Positions 42,887 through 51,589 of a DNA stretch of 64,000 bases are shown in pieces. The DNA is from Bacteroidales bacterium. GTDB lineage: Bacteria > Bacteroidota > Bacteroidia > Bacteroidales > UBA932. The notes below the pieces were generated by a model. That model saw only the letters and a list, made by a program, of their open reading frames with translations, did no database searches and was not told the origin of the DNA. The stretch lies in assembly GCA_017616655.1 (NCBI GenBank), contig JAFZXU010000042.1, positions 1 through 64,000 of the forward strand. Reading direction: 5' to 3'. The position numbers were made by a program, and so were the translations under genes. Every line of letters starts with the position of its first letter. Position 1 is the stretch's first letter.

Positions 42887-43714
42887 ATGGACGAATCCAC
42901 AAGGGTAAGACTCCGCGAAGTCCAGCTACAGATCCTGGACGAGTTCGTCCGCATCTGCACGGAGAACGGCCTGAGGTACTGCCTGACCGGCGGAACCTGC
43001 CTCGGTGCAGTAAGGCACAAGGGTTTCATTCCCTGGGACGATGATGTGGACGTCATTATGCCCAGGGCGGATTACAGCAAGTTCATCGAAATCACAACCA
43101 CAAGGGATACCGGGGATTTCTTCCTGGATTACTATATGACAAATCCCGCTTACGGGCGGTGCTTTGCCAAGTATTGCAAGAGGAACACGCTGTTCATAGA
43201 GCCTAACGGCTTGAAACAGGCCATCTATGTCGACATTTTCGTGCAGGACAAGGTTCCGGGGCCGGAGTTTGTCGCCAAGTCGAAACTGCCGGCTTTCATC
43301 CACAAGCTGGATGCCGTCACCACCGTGCGCCGGGAAGGGCTGAGGGGAAGGGATTTCAAGACAAGGCTGATCTATTATGCCACCCGCTGGATGCCTGTAA
43401 GATGGTTTTTCAATTGGGAGACAAGGCTGATGACCCGGTTCGAAAAGAGCGACGCACAGTATTACCTGAATTACGGCAGTCCCTACAACCTGGTCAAGGA
43501 GACCATCCCCGTCAGCGAGTTCGAACCCTACGCGCAGCTGGAATTCGAAGGCAAGCCGTACAACGTTCCCCGCAACTGGGACCTCTACCTGAGCCGCATT
43601 TACGGAGATTACATGACCCTTCCACCCGTAGAAAAGAGGGTTGCCCACTATCCGCAGTTCATCAGTTTCGATACGACGAAGGATGATTTAGAAAATGCAA
43701 GAATAAAAGAGTGA
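42887..43714 (+). CDS. LicD/FKRP-family phosphotransferase
   Basis: A 275-residue LicD-domain protein. The signature YCLTGGTCLGAVRHKGFIP (about 30-48) followed by WDDDVDVIMPR (about 49-59) forms the nucleotidyltransferase-fold metal site. Bacterial LicD moves phosphocholine, and related proteins such as FKRP move ribitol phosphate, from a CDP donor to a sugar. No choline kinase or uptake genes are seen, while an IspD/TarI-like cytidylyltransferase is in the same locus. It overlaps the next gene by 4 bases. Confidence 0.85.
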   Translation: MDESTRVRLREVQLQILDEFVRICTENGLRYCLTGGTCLGAVRHKGFIPWDDDVDVIMPRADYSKFIEITTTRDTGDFFLDYYMTNPAYGRCFAKYCKRNTLFIEPNGLKQAIYVDIFVQDKVPGPEFVAKSKLPAFIHKLDAVTTVRREGLRGRDFKTRLIYYATRWMPVRWFFNWETRLMTRFEKSDAQYYLNYGSPYNLVKETIPVSEFEPYAQLEFEGKPYNVPRNWDLYLSRIYGDYMTLPPVEKRVAHYPQFISFDTTKDDLENARIKE

Positions 43715-44253
43715 TGAGTCCATACAGAGAATATGTCAACCAGGACAACCTTGACGGGTTCTACCACGCCCACGAAAAGTACAAGTGGATAGATGCCGTT
43801 TTCAAGGATGAACAGTACTGGATCAGCAGATACCTGAAATACCTGCGCAAGGAGGAGTGGTTCCTGAACAGGAGGCCCAACAGGTTCCTGCGCTTCTATT
43901 ACCTGAGGAAAAAGAATATCCTCGGGGCCAAACTCGGGATTCTGATCCATGTGAACTGCTTCGGCCCTGGGCTGAAGATATACCATTGCGGCTCGATAGT
44001 GGCAAATCCGGCCACCCGCGTCGGGAGCGGATGCATCATTCACGGCAGCTGCACGTTCGGCAACAAGGGAGACAGCCTGCCGGACTGCGCCCCCCGCATC
44101 GGCAACAATGTCGAGATCGGGGTGAATTCACTGATTATCGGCGACATTACCATCGCGGACGACGTCATCATCGGCGGAGGCTCTGTGGTTTTGCATTCAA
44201 TAACGGACAAAGGAGCCGTCGTAGCGGGAAATCCCGCGAAGCGGATAAGATAG
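43711..44253 (+). CDS. Serine acetyltransferase-like hexapeptide transferase
   Basis: A 180-residue protein with a helical N-terminal part (about 1-80) and a left-handed beta-helix (about 85-180) containing HCGSIVANPATRVGSGC and a NNVEIGVNS to IGGGSVV series, ending GNPAKRIR. This domain order is like CysE-type glycan acetyltransferases. Given the context, it probably O-acetylates or N-acetylates a sugar in the repeat unit rather than making O-acetylserine. It is coupled to licD (ATGA). Confidence 0.75.
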   Translation: MMSPYREYVNQDNLDGFYHAHEKYKWIDAVFKDEQYWISRYLKYLRKEEWFLNRRPNRFLRFYYLRKKNILGAKLGILIHVNCFGPGLKIYHCGSIVANPATRVGSGCIIHGSCTFGNKGDSLPDCAPRIGNNVEIGVNSLIIGDITIADDVIIGGGSVVLHSITDKGAVVAGNPAKRIR

Positions 44254-44260
44254 TTTTCAG

Positions 44261-46057
44261 ATGATATCTTTACAGGACAAGGCCGACTGCTGCGGCTGCA
44301 ACGCCTGCGGCGATATCTGCCCGAAGGGTGCCATCTCCTTCAAGACAGATGACGAAGGGTTCTGGTATCCCGAGGTTGATGCGGCCTCCTGCGTGGAGTG
44401 TGGTCTTTGCGAAAAGGTCTGCCCCGTGATTTCCCAGGCGGACTTCATCAGGAGATACGACACCCCCGCCGTCTATGCCGCATACGCGAAGGACGAAGCA
44501 ATCAGGATAGACAGTACCTCCGGCGGAATCCACTCGGTGCTGGCCGAAACGATGTTCGACAGGGAGGCTTTCATCGGAGGAGCCGTTTACAACGAAGATC
44601 ATACGGTATCTCAGATTATCACTGACGACAGAGAAAGACTGCCTGAGATCCGAAGCTCGAAGTACCTGCAGAGCGACGCCGCTTCGGTATACAAAGCTGT
44701 CGCCCGGAGGCTTAAGGAAGGGCGTCAGGTCTTCTTCTGCGGAACCCCCTGCCAGGTCCAGGCGCTTTACAAATTCCTTGGCAAAGAGTACGACAATCTG
44801 ATTACGGCCGACTTCCTCTGCCGCGGCGTCAACTCGCCGAAAGTTTTCCTGTCATATATGGATATGCTTGAGAAGCGGTACAGTTCAAAGGCCACCGCGG
44901 TCAAATTCAAGTCCAAGGAAAAGGGTTGGCACAACTTCTCCGTCAGGGTCAGTTTCGAGAACGGCAAGGTATATTGCCGCGACCGCTGGCACGACCTCTT
45001 CTTCATAGGATACCTCCAGTACAACAACTTCGTCCGCCCGAGCTGCTACAAGTGCCCTTTCAAATGCTTCCCGCAGAAGTCCGACATAACGCTGGCCGAC
45101 TTCTGGGGCATCGAGAAACTCGACCCTTCGATGGACCAGGACAGGGGCACCTCGATGGTTATGGTCAATTCCGACAAGGGCGCCGCCCTATTCGGGGCCA
45201 TAAAGGATGATATCGTCTGGAAGGAATTCACTCAGGAGGAGGCTGCGGCCGGAAATCCTGCGATGAACCACTCCCTGAAATCGAGATTCTCGACGAGGGA
45301 GGCCTTTTTTGCGGACCTCGACCGCCTGCCCTTCGACAAAGTCGCATTGAAATATTTCCCCAACGGAAACGGACATCCGAAACTCAACAAGATTATGAGA
45401 ATTCCCGGACAAATATGCAACAGGGTCTCGGAACTGGGCCTCTCCCTCCCCGCCTGGGCAACCTTCATCAGGTACAATTTCTTCTCCCGGAAGGTCAAAA
45501 AAGGGATGCGTGCCCCCCTGATCAACCTCAAGCACACGGTCATCCAGCTTGACGAAGGCTCCGAACTGATATTGAAGAACCGCCTGAGGGTCGGAGAGAA
45601 GCAGGTTCGCAAATCGAGGCTCGAGACCAGGATTCTCCTCGAAAAAGGGGCCACGATGCGTGTGGACAAACCCTTTACCATCTATGCCGGAAGCTATGTC
45701 CGCGTCATCGAAGGGGGCACGCTCATCCTGCGGGGCAAAGGTTTCATCAACGAGAACGTGCAGATTACCTGCGGCGATACCATTGAAATCGGTGAAGGAT
45801 GCTTCATCGGCCGGGACGTGGTCATACGCTCCTACGACGCACACCGGATAAAGAAAGAAGGATATGCCGTTTCGGCACCCATACATATAGGAAACCACGT
45901 CTGGATCGGGCAGGGTGCCACGATTCTCAAGGGAGTGACCATAGGTGACGGCGCTGTCATCGCAGCGGGAGCCATAGTCACCAAGGATGTTCCCGCGCGC
46001 TCCATAGCGGCAGGCGTTCCGGCCAGGATTGTGGAAGAAGATATCGATTGGGAATAG
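44261..46057 (+). CDS. FrhB-like iron-sulfur protein fused to a hexapeptide acyltransferase
   Basis: A 598-residue fusion. Residues 1-60 hold two 4Fe-4S motifs (Cys 10, 13, 16, 20 and Cys 44, 47, 50, 54). Residues about 70-390 match the coenzyme F420 hydrogenase/dehydrogenase beta-subunit family, with STSGGIHS, RSSKYLQSD, FFCGTPCQVQAL and the YKCPFKC region. Residues about 420-598 are a WbbJ-like beta-helix acyltransferase (GNHVWIGQGATILKG, ending GVPARIV). FrhB-like proteins are common in Bacteroidota glycan loci with unknown function. Joining one to an acyltransferase in one chain suggests that both act on the same sugar. Confidence 0.8.
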   Translation: MISLQDKADCCGCNACGDICPKGAISFKTDDEGFWYPEVDAASCVECGLCEKVCPVISQADFIRRYDTPAVYAAYAKDEAIRIDSTSGGIHSVLAETMFDREAFIGGAVYNEDHTVSQIITDDRERLPEIRSSKYLQSDAASVYKAVARRLKEGRQVFFCGTPCQVQALYKFLGKEYDNLITADFLCRGVNSPKVFLSYMDMLEKRYSSKATAVKFKSKEKGWHNFSVRVSFENGKVYCRDRWHDLFFIGYLQYNNFVRPSCYKCPFKCFPQKSDITLADFWGIEKLDPSMDQDRGTSMVMVNSDKGAALFGAIKDDIVWKEFTQEEAAAGNPAMNHSLKSRFSTREAFFADLDRLPFDKVALKYFPNGNGHPKLNKIMRIPGQICNRVSELGLSLPAWATFIRYNFFSRKVKKGMRAPLINLKHTVIQLDEGSELILKNRLRVGEKQVRKSRLETRILLEKGATMRVDKPFTIYAGSYVRVIEGGTLILRGKGFINENVQITCGDTIEIGEGCFIGRDVVIRSYDAHRIKKEGYAVSAPIHIGNHVWIGQGATILKGVTIGDGAVIAAGAIVTKDVPARSIAAGVPARIVEEDIDWE

Positions 46058-46058
46058 A

Positions 46059-47147
46059 ATGAATCTCCTTATAGTCGGAGGAACCGGAGTACTAAGCACC
46101 GCGGTGGTCAGCGAAGCCCTGAAAGAGGGCCTCGGAGTCACCGTAATCAACCGCGGGAACCATCCGGAGCGCATCCCCGGAGGCGCTGAACTCATCAAGG
46201 CCGACGTACGGGATTCGGAGAGGATCAGGCAGATGCTCGAAGGAAGGCGCTTCGACGCAGTCATCGACTTCATCTGCTATACCCGGGATCAGACGGCTGC
46301 CAGCCTCGAGTTGTTCGGCAGCGCTGCTGACCAGTACATTTTTATCTCATCGGCCTGCGTTTACGACACCTCGCTTCCCGGCCCCAAGGCCGAAGATGCG
46401 CCGAAGGGATTCAAGGAGTGGAGCTACTCCACCGACAAATGGGAGAGCGAGCAGTATCTGGCCTCGAAGGCCGGGGAACTCGGAATCAAATATACCATAA
46501 TCCGCCCCTGCATCACCTATGACGACACCCGCATCCCTTACGGCATAATGCCGCCTTACGGCTACCACTGGACCCTGGCGGCAAGGATACTGAGCGGCAA
46601 GCCGGTCATCACCTGGGACGGCGGAAAGGCGCGCTGGAACATGATGCGCGTAGAGGATTTCGCCGTAGGGCTCACAGGGCTCGTCGGCAATCCGCTGGCT
46701 TACGGCGAGGCATTCAACATCTGCGGGGATGAAGCCCCTACCTGGAACGAAGTGCTGGATACGCTGGGACGCATTCTGGGCAAAGAGGTGGTCAGAGTGG
46801 ACATTTCGTCTCAAAAGATGAAAGAATACTGCCCCGGCCGGGAAGGCGAAATTGCGGCGCGCGCAGCCGACGCCATCATCGACAACGGCAAGATCAAGCG
46901 GGCCGTTCCCGGATTCCGGCAGACCATCCTGCTCGAAGAGGGTATCCGCAAGACCATAGATGCCTACAAGGCGCAGAATTACCAGAAGGGCATTGACTGG
47001 AGATTCGATGCCCAGTGGGACCATATAGCCGGGAGCGGTTTCGTCAACTATCTCGGAACCGCCTCCATGAAGGACCGTGCGGCCTATTTCATTACCAGGC
47101 ATAAAGACGCCGCCATAATCAGACTGCTGAAAAGAATGATCAGATAA
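46059..47147 (+). CDS. NAD-dependent epimerase/dehydratase family protein (atypical SDR)
   Basis: A 362-residue SDR. The cofactor motif is GGTGVLS (about 7-13), then FISSACVYDTS (about 98-108), and a C-terminal half with EAFNICGDEAPTW (about 225-237). The usual YxxxK is not clear: the YLASKAGE segment (about 136-143) may play that role. Such proteins are often nucleotide-sugar reductases or RNA-binding-like SDRs. The ATG at 46059 follows the previous stop by one base. The extra C-terminal 60 residues resemble other glycan-locus SDRs. Confidence 0.7.
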   Translation: MNLLIVGGTGVLSTAVVSEALKEGLGVTVINRGNHPERIPGGAELIKADVRDSERIRQMLEGRRFDAVIDFICYTRDQTAASLELFGSAADQYIFISSACVYDTSLPGPKAEDAPKGFKEWSYSTDKWESEQYLASKAGELGIKYTIIRPCITYDDTRIPYGIMPPYGYHWTLAARILSGKPVITWDGGKARWNMMRVEDFAVGLTGLVGNPLAYGEAFNICGDEAPTWNEVLDTLGRILGKEVVRVDISSQKMKEYCPGREGEIAARAADAIIDNGKIKRAVPGFRQTILLEEGIRKTIDAYKAQNYQKGIDWRFDAQWDHIAGSGFVNYLGTASMKDRAAYFITRHKDAAIIRLLKRMIR

Positions 47148-48686
47148 GTGGCCGAAATCTCATCAAATAAGACGATTGCCAGGAATACGCTGCTCCTCTA
47201 TCTGCGTATGGCGCTCACGATGATCGTGTCGCTTTACACGTCACGTGTCATACTGAGTGTCCTGGGTATCGTCGACGACGGCATCTACAATATCGTGGGC
47301 GGCGCCGTAGGAATGTTCATGTTCCTCAACGGAGCTCTTTCCGGCGCCACATCCCGCTTCCTGACCTTCGAGCTTGGAAGGGACGACAAGGAGCGTCTGA
47401 AGAAGACTTTTTCAGCCGCTCTGATGGTCCACATCCTGCTGGCAATCTTCATCTTCATACTTCTGGAGACAGTCGGCCTGTGGCTGCTCAACAACAAGCT
47501 GGTCATTCCGGAAGAGAGGATGCACGCCGCCAGGGTAGTCTACCAGCTCTCGGCTTTTGCCACGCTCCTCAGCATTACCCAGGTTCCCTATTCAGCCGCC
47601 ATCATAGCTCATGAGAAGATGGGGACCTTCGCTTATATGAGCATCCTCGAGGTCGTCTTAAAACTGCTGATATGCTATCTGATCATCATCTCCCCGATAG
47701 ACAAGCTCATCTCCTACGGCATTCTGGTGCTTTGCGTAAAGACCCTTATCGTTATGATTTACAGGGTTTACTGTATCCGAAAGTTTGAAGAGTGCCATTT
47801 CAGCATAGTCAAGGACTGGGGGCTTATCAAGCCCATACTGACTTTCTCCGGATGGGATTTGATGGGAAGTTTCAGTTCAATGGCCCGCGACCAGGGTGTC
47901 GATGTCGTATTGAATATGTTCTTCGGCCCTGCCATAAACTCCGCGGCAGGAAAGGCCGGAATCATCTGCAATGCGGTGAACGGTTTCTCAAGCAACTTTC
48001 TCACGGCAATAAAGCCTCCTATCGTAAAAGCATACGCAATCGGCGATATCGGGAAGATGGAGAGCCTGATGATAGACGCTTCGAAGTACGCCTATTCGCT
48101 GCTGATGCTGCTGTCGCTCCCCTTTTTCTTCGAGAGCCAGTTCGTGATAGACCTGTGGCTCAAGAATCCTCCGGAGTATTCGGCGCTCTTCTGTGCCGTA
48201 GATCTCGGCCTGGGACTGCTCATCGCCATATTCCTGCCGTTGGTATACGCTATCCACGCAAGCGGCAATATCCGCTTCATGAGCCTTGTCAACGGCTCTA
48301 TCTGGATTACCGTGGTGCCTATCACATATATTCTGCTGCTGGCGGGAAAGAGCCCCATAGTTCCTTATGTGGTCAAATACTTCCTGCTCTTCTTCGTTGT
48401 GATTTCGAATCTGTATTCCGTAAAGAAAAACATACCGGAGTTCGACAGGCCCTTATACCTTAAGAAGACCATTTTGCCGGCAATCATCTCCGCATCCATC
48501 TCAATGGCAGTTACCGCGCTGGTCTTTTTCCGGTTCGACGGCCCTTCCTGGTGGCGGTTCCTGGCAGTCTGCGCCACCTCTACACTATCCATCTGCATTA
48601 CGGTATTCTTCATCGTATTTGACAGGCACATGCGCGAGACGCTGATATCCAAGGTAAAACAATATATATCCCGGAAAAATGGATAA
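47148..48686 (+). CDS. wzx: Wzx-like oligosaccharide flippase (MATE/MOP superfamily)
   Basis: A 512-residue protein with about twelve to fourteen membrane helices and the family opening ARNTLLLYLRMALTMIVSLYTSRVIL (residues about 11-36, pieces only). GAVGMFMFLNGAL and a later FSGWDLMGSFSS follow. It would flip the lipid-linked repeat unit across the inner membrane. The start codon is GTG at 47148, abutting the TAA of the preceding gene with no gap; the next ATG would remove the first helix. It overlaps the following GT2 gene by 8 bases. Confidence 0.85.
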   Translation: MAEISSNKTIARNTLLLYLRMALTMIVSLYTSRVILSVLGIVDDGIYNIVGGAVGMFMFLNGALSGATSRFLTFELGRDDKERLKKTFSAALMVHILLAIFIFILLETVGLWLLNNKLVIPEERMHAARVVYQLSAFATLLSITQVPYSAAIIAHEKMGTFAYMSILEVVLKLLICYLIIISPIDKLISYGILVLCVKTLIVMIYRVYCIRKFEECHFSIVKDWGLIKPILTFSGWDLMGSFSSMARDQGVDVVLNMFFGPAINSAAGKAGIICNAVNGFSSNFLTAIKPPIVKAYAIGDIGKMESLMIDASKYAYSLLMLLSLPFFFESQFVIDLWLKNPPEYSALFCAVDLGLGLLIAIFLPLVYAIHASGNIRFMSLVNGSIWITVVPITYILLLAGKSPIVPYVVKYFLLFFVVISNLYSVKKNIPEFDRPLYLKKTILPAIISASISMAVTALVFFRFDGPSWWRFLAVCATSTLSICITVFFIVFDRHMRETLISKVKQYISRKNG

Positions 48687-49665
48687 ACTGGTAAGCATAA
48701 TAACCCCCTGTTACAACGGAGAGAAGTATCTCGACAGATATTTCACGTCTATCCTGGAACAGACTTATCCTTCGGTGGAGTTGATCTTCGTCAATGACGG
48801 CTCCACCGACGGGACGGAACGGATTGCCCTGGAATACGGGGAGAAACTGAAGGCGAAAGGCTATGGCTTTACCTATATCTGTCAGGAGAATGCCGGGCAG
48901 AGTGCCGCCATAAACCAGGGGCTGAGAATATTCAAGGGAGAGTATCTCAACTGGACCGACTCGGATGATTATCTTACCCCCGATTCCGTGGAAAAGAGGG
49001 TCCGATTCCTTGAGGAGAACCCGGAAATCGGGCTGGTCATAGGATCTATGGCCATCGTTGACGACGTCAACTACAACCACATTTCATTATTTGATGCGGT
49101 CAATTCCAACAGACTGAAGCCAAGGGAGATAATCGAAGATTACCTGCAAGGGGTTTTAGTCAATCCCTGCGGCTCCTCCATGGTCAGGAGCTCCATGTTA
49201 AGGGATTCGATGAATGGCGTGATGCAGATCGAGGCTCCACGCGAAATCGGCCAGAATTACCAGCTGTACATACCCATATTGTTCAATTATCCGGTTGCAT
49301 ACGTTCCCGACATCCTTGGATACTATGTCGTCCACGACAACAGCCATTCCCACTCGAAGAAAACCTTCGAGCAGAAGCTGCACATTCAGGACGTGGCGAC
49401 GGAGACACTCAAGAGCATCGCAGGCAGGATAAAGGCAGACGAGACAGACCGGGAATGGTTCTTAAGGAAGATTGAAGAGTACGACGGCAAGAACCGGCTG
49501 GACATTCTCCAGCACCACAGAAGGAGCGACGGCCTTAAAGGAATCATCGACGGATTGAAATCCATCGGAGCCTATGACAAGGCCGCAAGGAAAATGGTCT
49601 TGAAAATCAGATATCCCTTCCTCAAAAAGATCAGCGACCGCCTCTGGCGGTTGAGACGCAGATGA
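48679..49665 (+). CDS. GT2 family glycosyltransferase
   Basis: A 328-residue GT-A enzyme: IITPCYNGEKYLDRYFTSI (about 7-25), FVNDGSTDGTE (about 38-48), QENAGQSAAINQG (about 73-85) and WTDSDDYLTPDS (about 95-106), which is the metal site. The Glu/Arg-rich tail ends in LRRR. Donor and acceptor are unknown. It overlaps the flippase gene by 8 bases and the pyruvyl transferase gene by 4. Confidence 0.82.
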   Translation: MDKLVSIITPCYNGEKYLDRYFTSILEQTYPSVELIFVNDGSTDGTERIALEYGEKLKAKGYGFTYICQENAGQSAAINQGLRIFKGEYLNWTDSDDYLTPDSVEKRVRFLEENPEIGLVIGSMAIVDDVNYNHISLFDAVNSNRLKPREIIEDYLQGVLVNPCGSSMVRSSMLRDSMNGVMQIEAPREIGQNYQLYIPILFNYPVAYVPDILGYYVVHDNSHSHSKKTFEQKLHIQDVATETLKSIAGRIKADETDREWFLRKIEEYDGKNRLDILQHHRRSDGLKGIIDGLKSIGAYDKAARKMVLKIRYPFLKKISDRLWRLRRR

Positions 49666-50693
49666 GAGTCGGCATCGTGACGCAGCCCCTTTACGCCAAT
49701 TACGGCGGCATTCTCCAGAACTACGCTTTGCAGCAGGTCCTGAAGAAGATGGGGCATACTCCCGTCACGCTGGACTATATGCCGTCGCTTTCATTCGGCC
49801 GCTACCTGCTCTATGTCGGGAAGAGTCTCCTATGTTTCCTCTCCCCTTCCAAACGCCATCCCATCAAGCCGTACAGGCATTTCCTTGAACGCCCCGCTGA
49901 CATAGACGCCTTCGTGCAAAAGTATATAAATACGACAAAAACGATTGCGAAGTATTCGAAAACGATACTCCGGAAATACGGCATCGAGGCCCTTGTAGTG
50001 GGAAGCGACCAGGTGTGGCGCTATGCCTACAACAGAGAGGTCCTTGAGGACATGTACCTGGCCTTCGCCAAGGACTGTCCCTGCCTGAAGGTTGCCTATG
50101 CAGCCTCTTTCGGGGTGGAGAAGTGGGATTATCCCGAAGGGAAGGGCGGAAAAGCCGCGTCTTTGGCGAAGCTGTTCGACGCCGTCTCCGTCAGGGAGGA
50201 CTCCGGCGTCGGTCTCTGCCGCGAAAACCTCGGAGTCGAGGCGAGAACCGTCCTCGACCCCACCCTGCTTCTTGAGCCCTCCGATTACGACAGGTTCTGT
50301 ACGGAACCCGACCCGGAAGCGGAACCTTATCTTGCGGCTTATGTTTTAGATATGAATGACGAAAAAGCTGCATTCATCCAGTCCGTAGCGGAATCCCGCA
50401 ACCTGAAGGTCAGGCAGATGACGGTTTCCGACAATGGTGAATCGATAGAAAGCTGGCTTTCCTCCATCCGGAATGCCGCTTACGTCATCACCGATTCATA
50501 CCACGGTACCCTCTTCTCCATACTCTTCTCAAAGCCCTTCCATACCTTTATCAACAAGGAAAGGGGAGCGGACAGATTCACGACCATATTCCGGAAATTG
50601 GGCATTGAGCGGACTGAAAGCCCTGTCGACAGGGCGAAACTTGCAGTGTTGCGCGAAGAGAGTATGTCATTCATCGAAACAGTTCTGAAGTAA
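49662..50693 (+). CDS. Polysaccharide pyruvyl transferase family protein
   Basis: The family adds a pyruvate ketal from phosphoenolpyruvate to a sugar. The 343-residue product has YANYGGILQNYALQQVL (about 11-27), VVGSDQVWR (about 114-122), YAASFG (about 146-151), VLDPTLLL (about 204-211) and the late TDSYHGTLFSILF (about 276-288). These features match the WcaK/CsaB group found in Bacteroidota glycan loci. It overlaps its downstream neighbour by one base (TAATG). Confidence 0.85.
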   Translation: MRVGIVTQPLYANYGGILQNYALQQVLKKMGHTPVTLDYMPSLSFGRYLLYVGKSLLCFLSPSKRHPIKPYRHFLERPADIDAFVQKYINTTKTIAKYSKTILRKYGIEALVVGSDQVWRYAYNREVLEDMYLAFAKDCPCLKVAYAASFGVEKWDYPEGKGGKAASLAKLFDAVSVREDSGVGLCRENLGVEARTVLDPTLLLEPSDYDRFCTEPDPEAEPYLAAYVLDMNDEKAAFIQSVAESRNLKVRQMTVSDNGESIESWLSSIRNAAYVITDSYHGTLFSILFSKPFHTFINKERGADRFTTIFRKLGIERTESPVDRAKLAVLREESMSFIETVLK

Positions 50694-51589
50694 TGTCTCT
50701 CCGGCATAATATAAAACAGCGGTATCTCAGGTTCACCGAATTCAAATGGATAGTCGGTGTCGCCGAATTCGATTCCGGCCTGGTGCTGGATCCACGTAAG
50801 AAACCCAGGATCCATTGGATAAAAAGCGATGTCAAGGGAAGTTGGTTTGCAGATCCGTTCATACTCTCTGAAACCGGCGACCATATCAACCTCCTGGTGG
50901 AAGAGTACGAATATGCCAAACGGAAGGCCCGGATTTCGAAGCTGGTGGTCAACCGTCATGACTGGAATCTCGAGCAGATCGTTCCGGTAATAGAAATCCC
51001 CACACACCTCTCGTTTCCGGCTTATTACCGCGAAAACGGAAAGGTCTATATCTATCCCGAAAGCACCAAATCCGGAAAACTGACATTGTATGAGTATGAT
51101 GAGGAGTCAGGCCGCACGACGCCGGTCAGGGAGATCAGCGACTGTCCCCTTGCCGATGCAACGCTCTGGAACAGTGACGGAAAGCAATACATACTTGCCA
51201 CCACGGCGCCCAAGGACAACGGAAAGGTGCTGGATTTCTACCCTGTCACCGACACCCCGTCAAAAAGCCCCGAATCTCAGTACTCTTTCAAGAGCTATAC
51301 GGCAAGGAATGCCGGTCTTCCGTTTGATATCGAGGGGCGCACCATCCGCCCGGCACAGGACTGTACGGGGCGCTACGGCTCCTGCGTAGTCCTTCAGGAG
51401 GTCAAAAGAGATAACGGCAGGATCCGGTTCGAAGAGGTCAAACGTCTCTACTCTCCCCTCCTGCGGTACAATTTGGCGTTCCACACATTCAATGTCTTTG
51501 AAAACAGGCTTGTAGCCGTCGATGCGCAGGGATTCCGGAACGGCTGGCCTGCCCAGATTGCATATTACTTCAGGGAACTGTTCAGATGA
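50693..51589 (+). CDS. GINT1 N-terminal-like five-bladed propeller protein
   Basis: A 298-residue protein resembling the N-terminal domain of plant glucosamine inositolphosphorylceramide transferase, a fold related to five-bladed beta-propeller glycosidases. Visible traits are WFADPFILS (about 43-51), HLSFPAYYRENGKVYIYPES (about 104-123, repeated-blade pattern), ADATLWNSDGKQYI and the late RPAQDCTGRYGS (about 222-233). The bacterial function is not known. It is coupled to the pyruvyl transferase gene and to the next GT2 gene, so a glycan modification or recognition role is likely. Confidence 0.65.
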   Translation: MSLRHNIKQRYLRFTEFKWIVGVAEFDSGLVLDPRKKPRIHWIKSDVKGSWFADPFILSETGDHINLLVEEYEYAKRKARISKLVVNRHDWNLEQIVPVIEIPTHLSFPAYYRENGKVYIYPESTKSGKLTLYEYDEESGRTTPVREISDCPLADATLWNSDGKQYILATTAPKDNGKVLDFYPVTDTPSKSPESQYSFKSYTARNAGLPFDIEGRTIRPAQDCTGRYGSCVVLQEVKRDNGRIRFEEVKRLYSPLLRYNLAFHTFNVFENRLVAVDAQGFRNGWPAQIAYYFRELFR

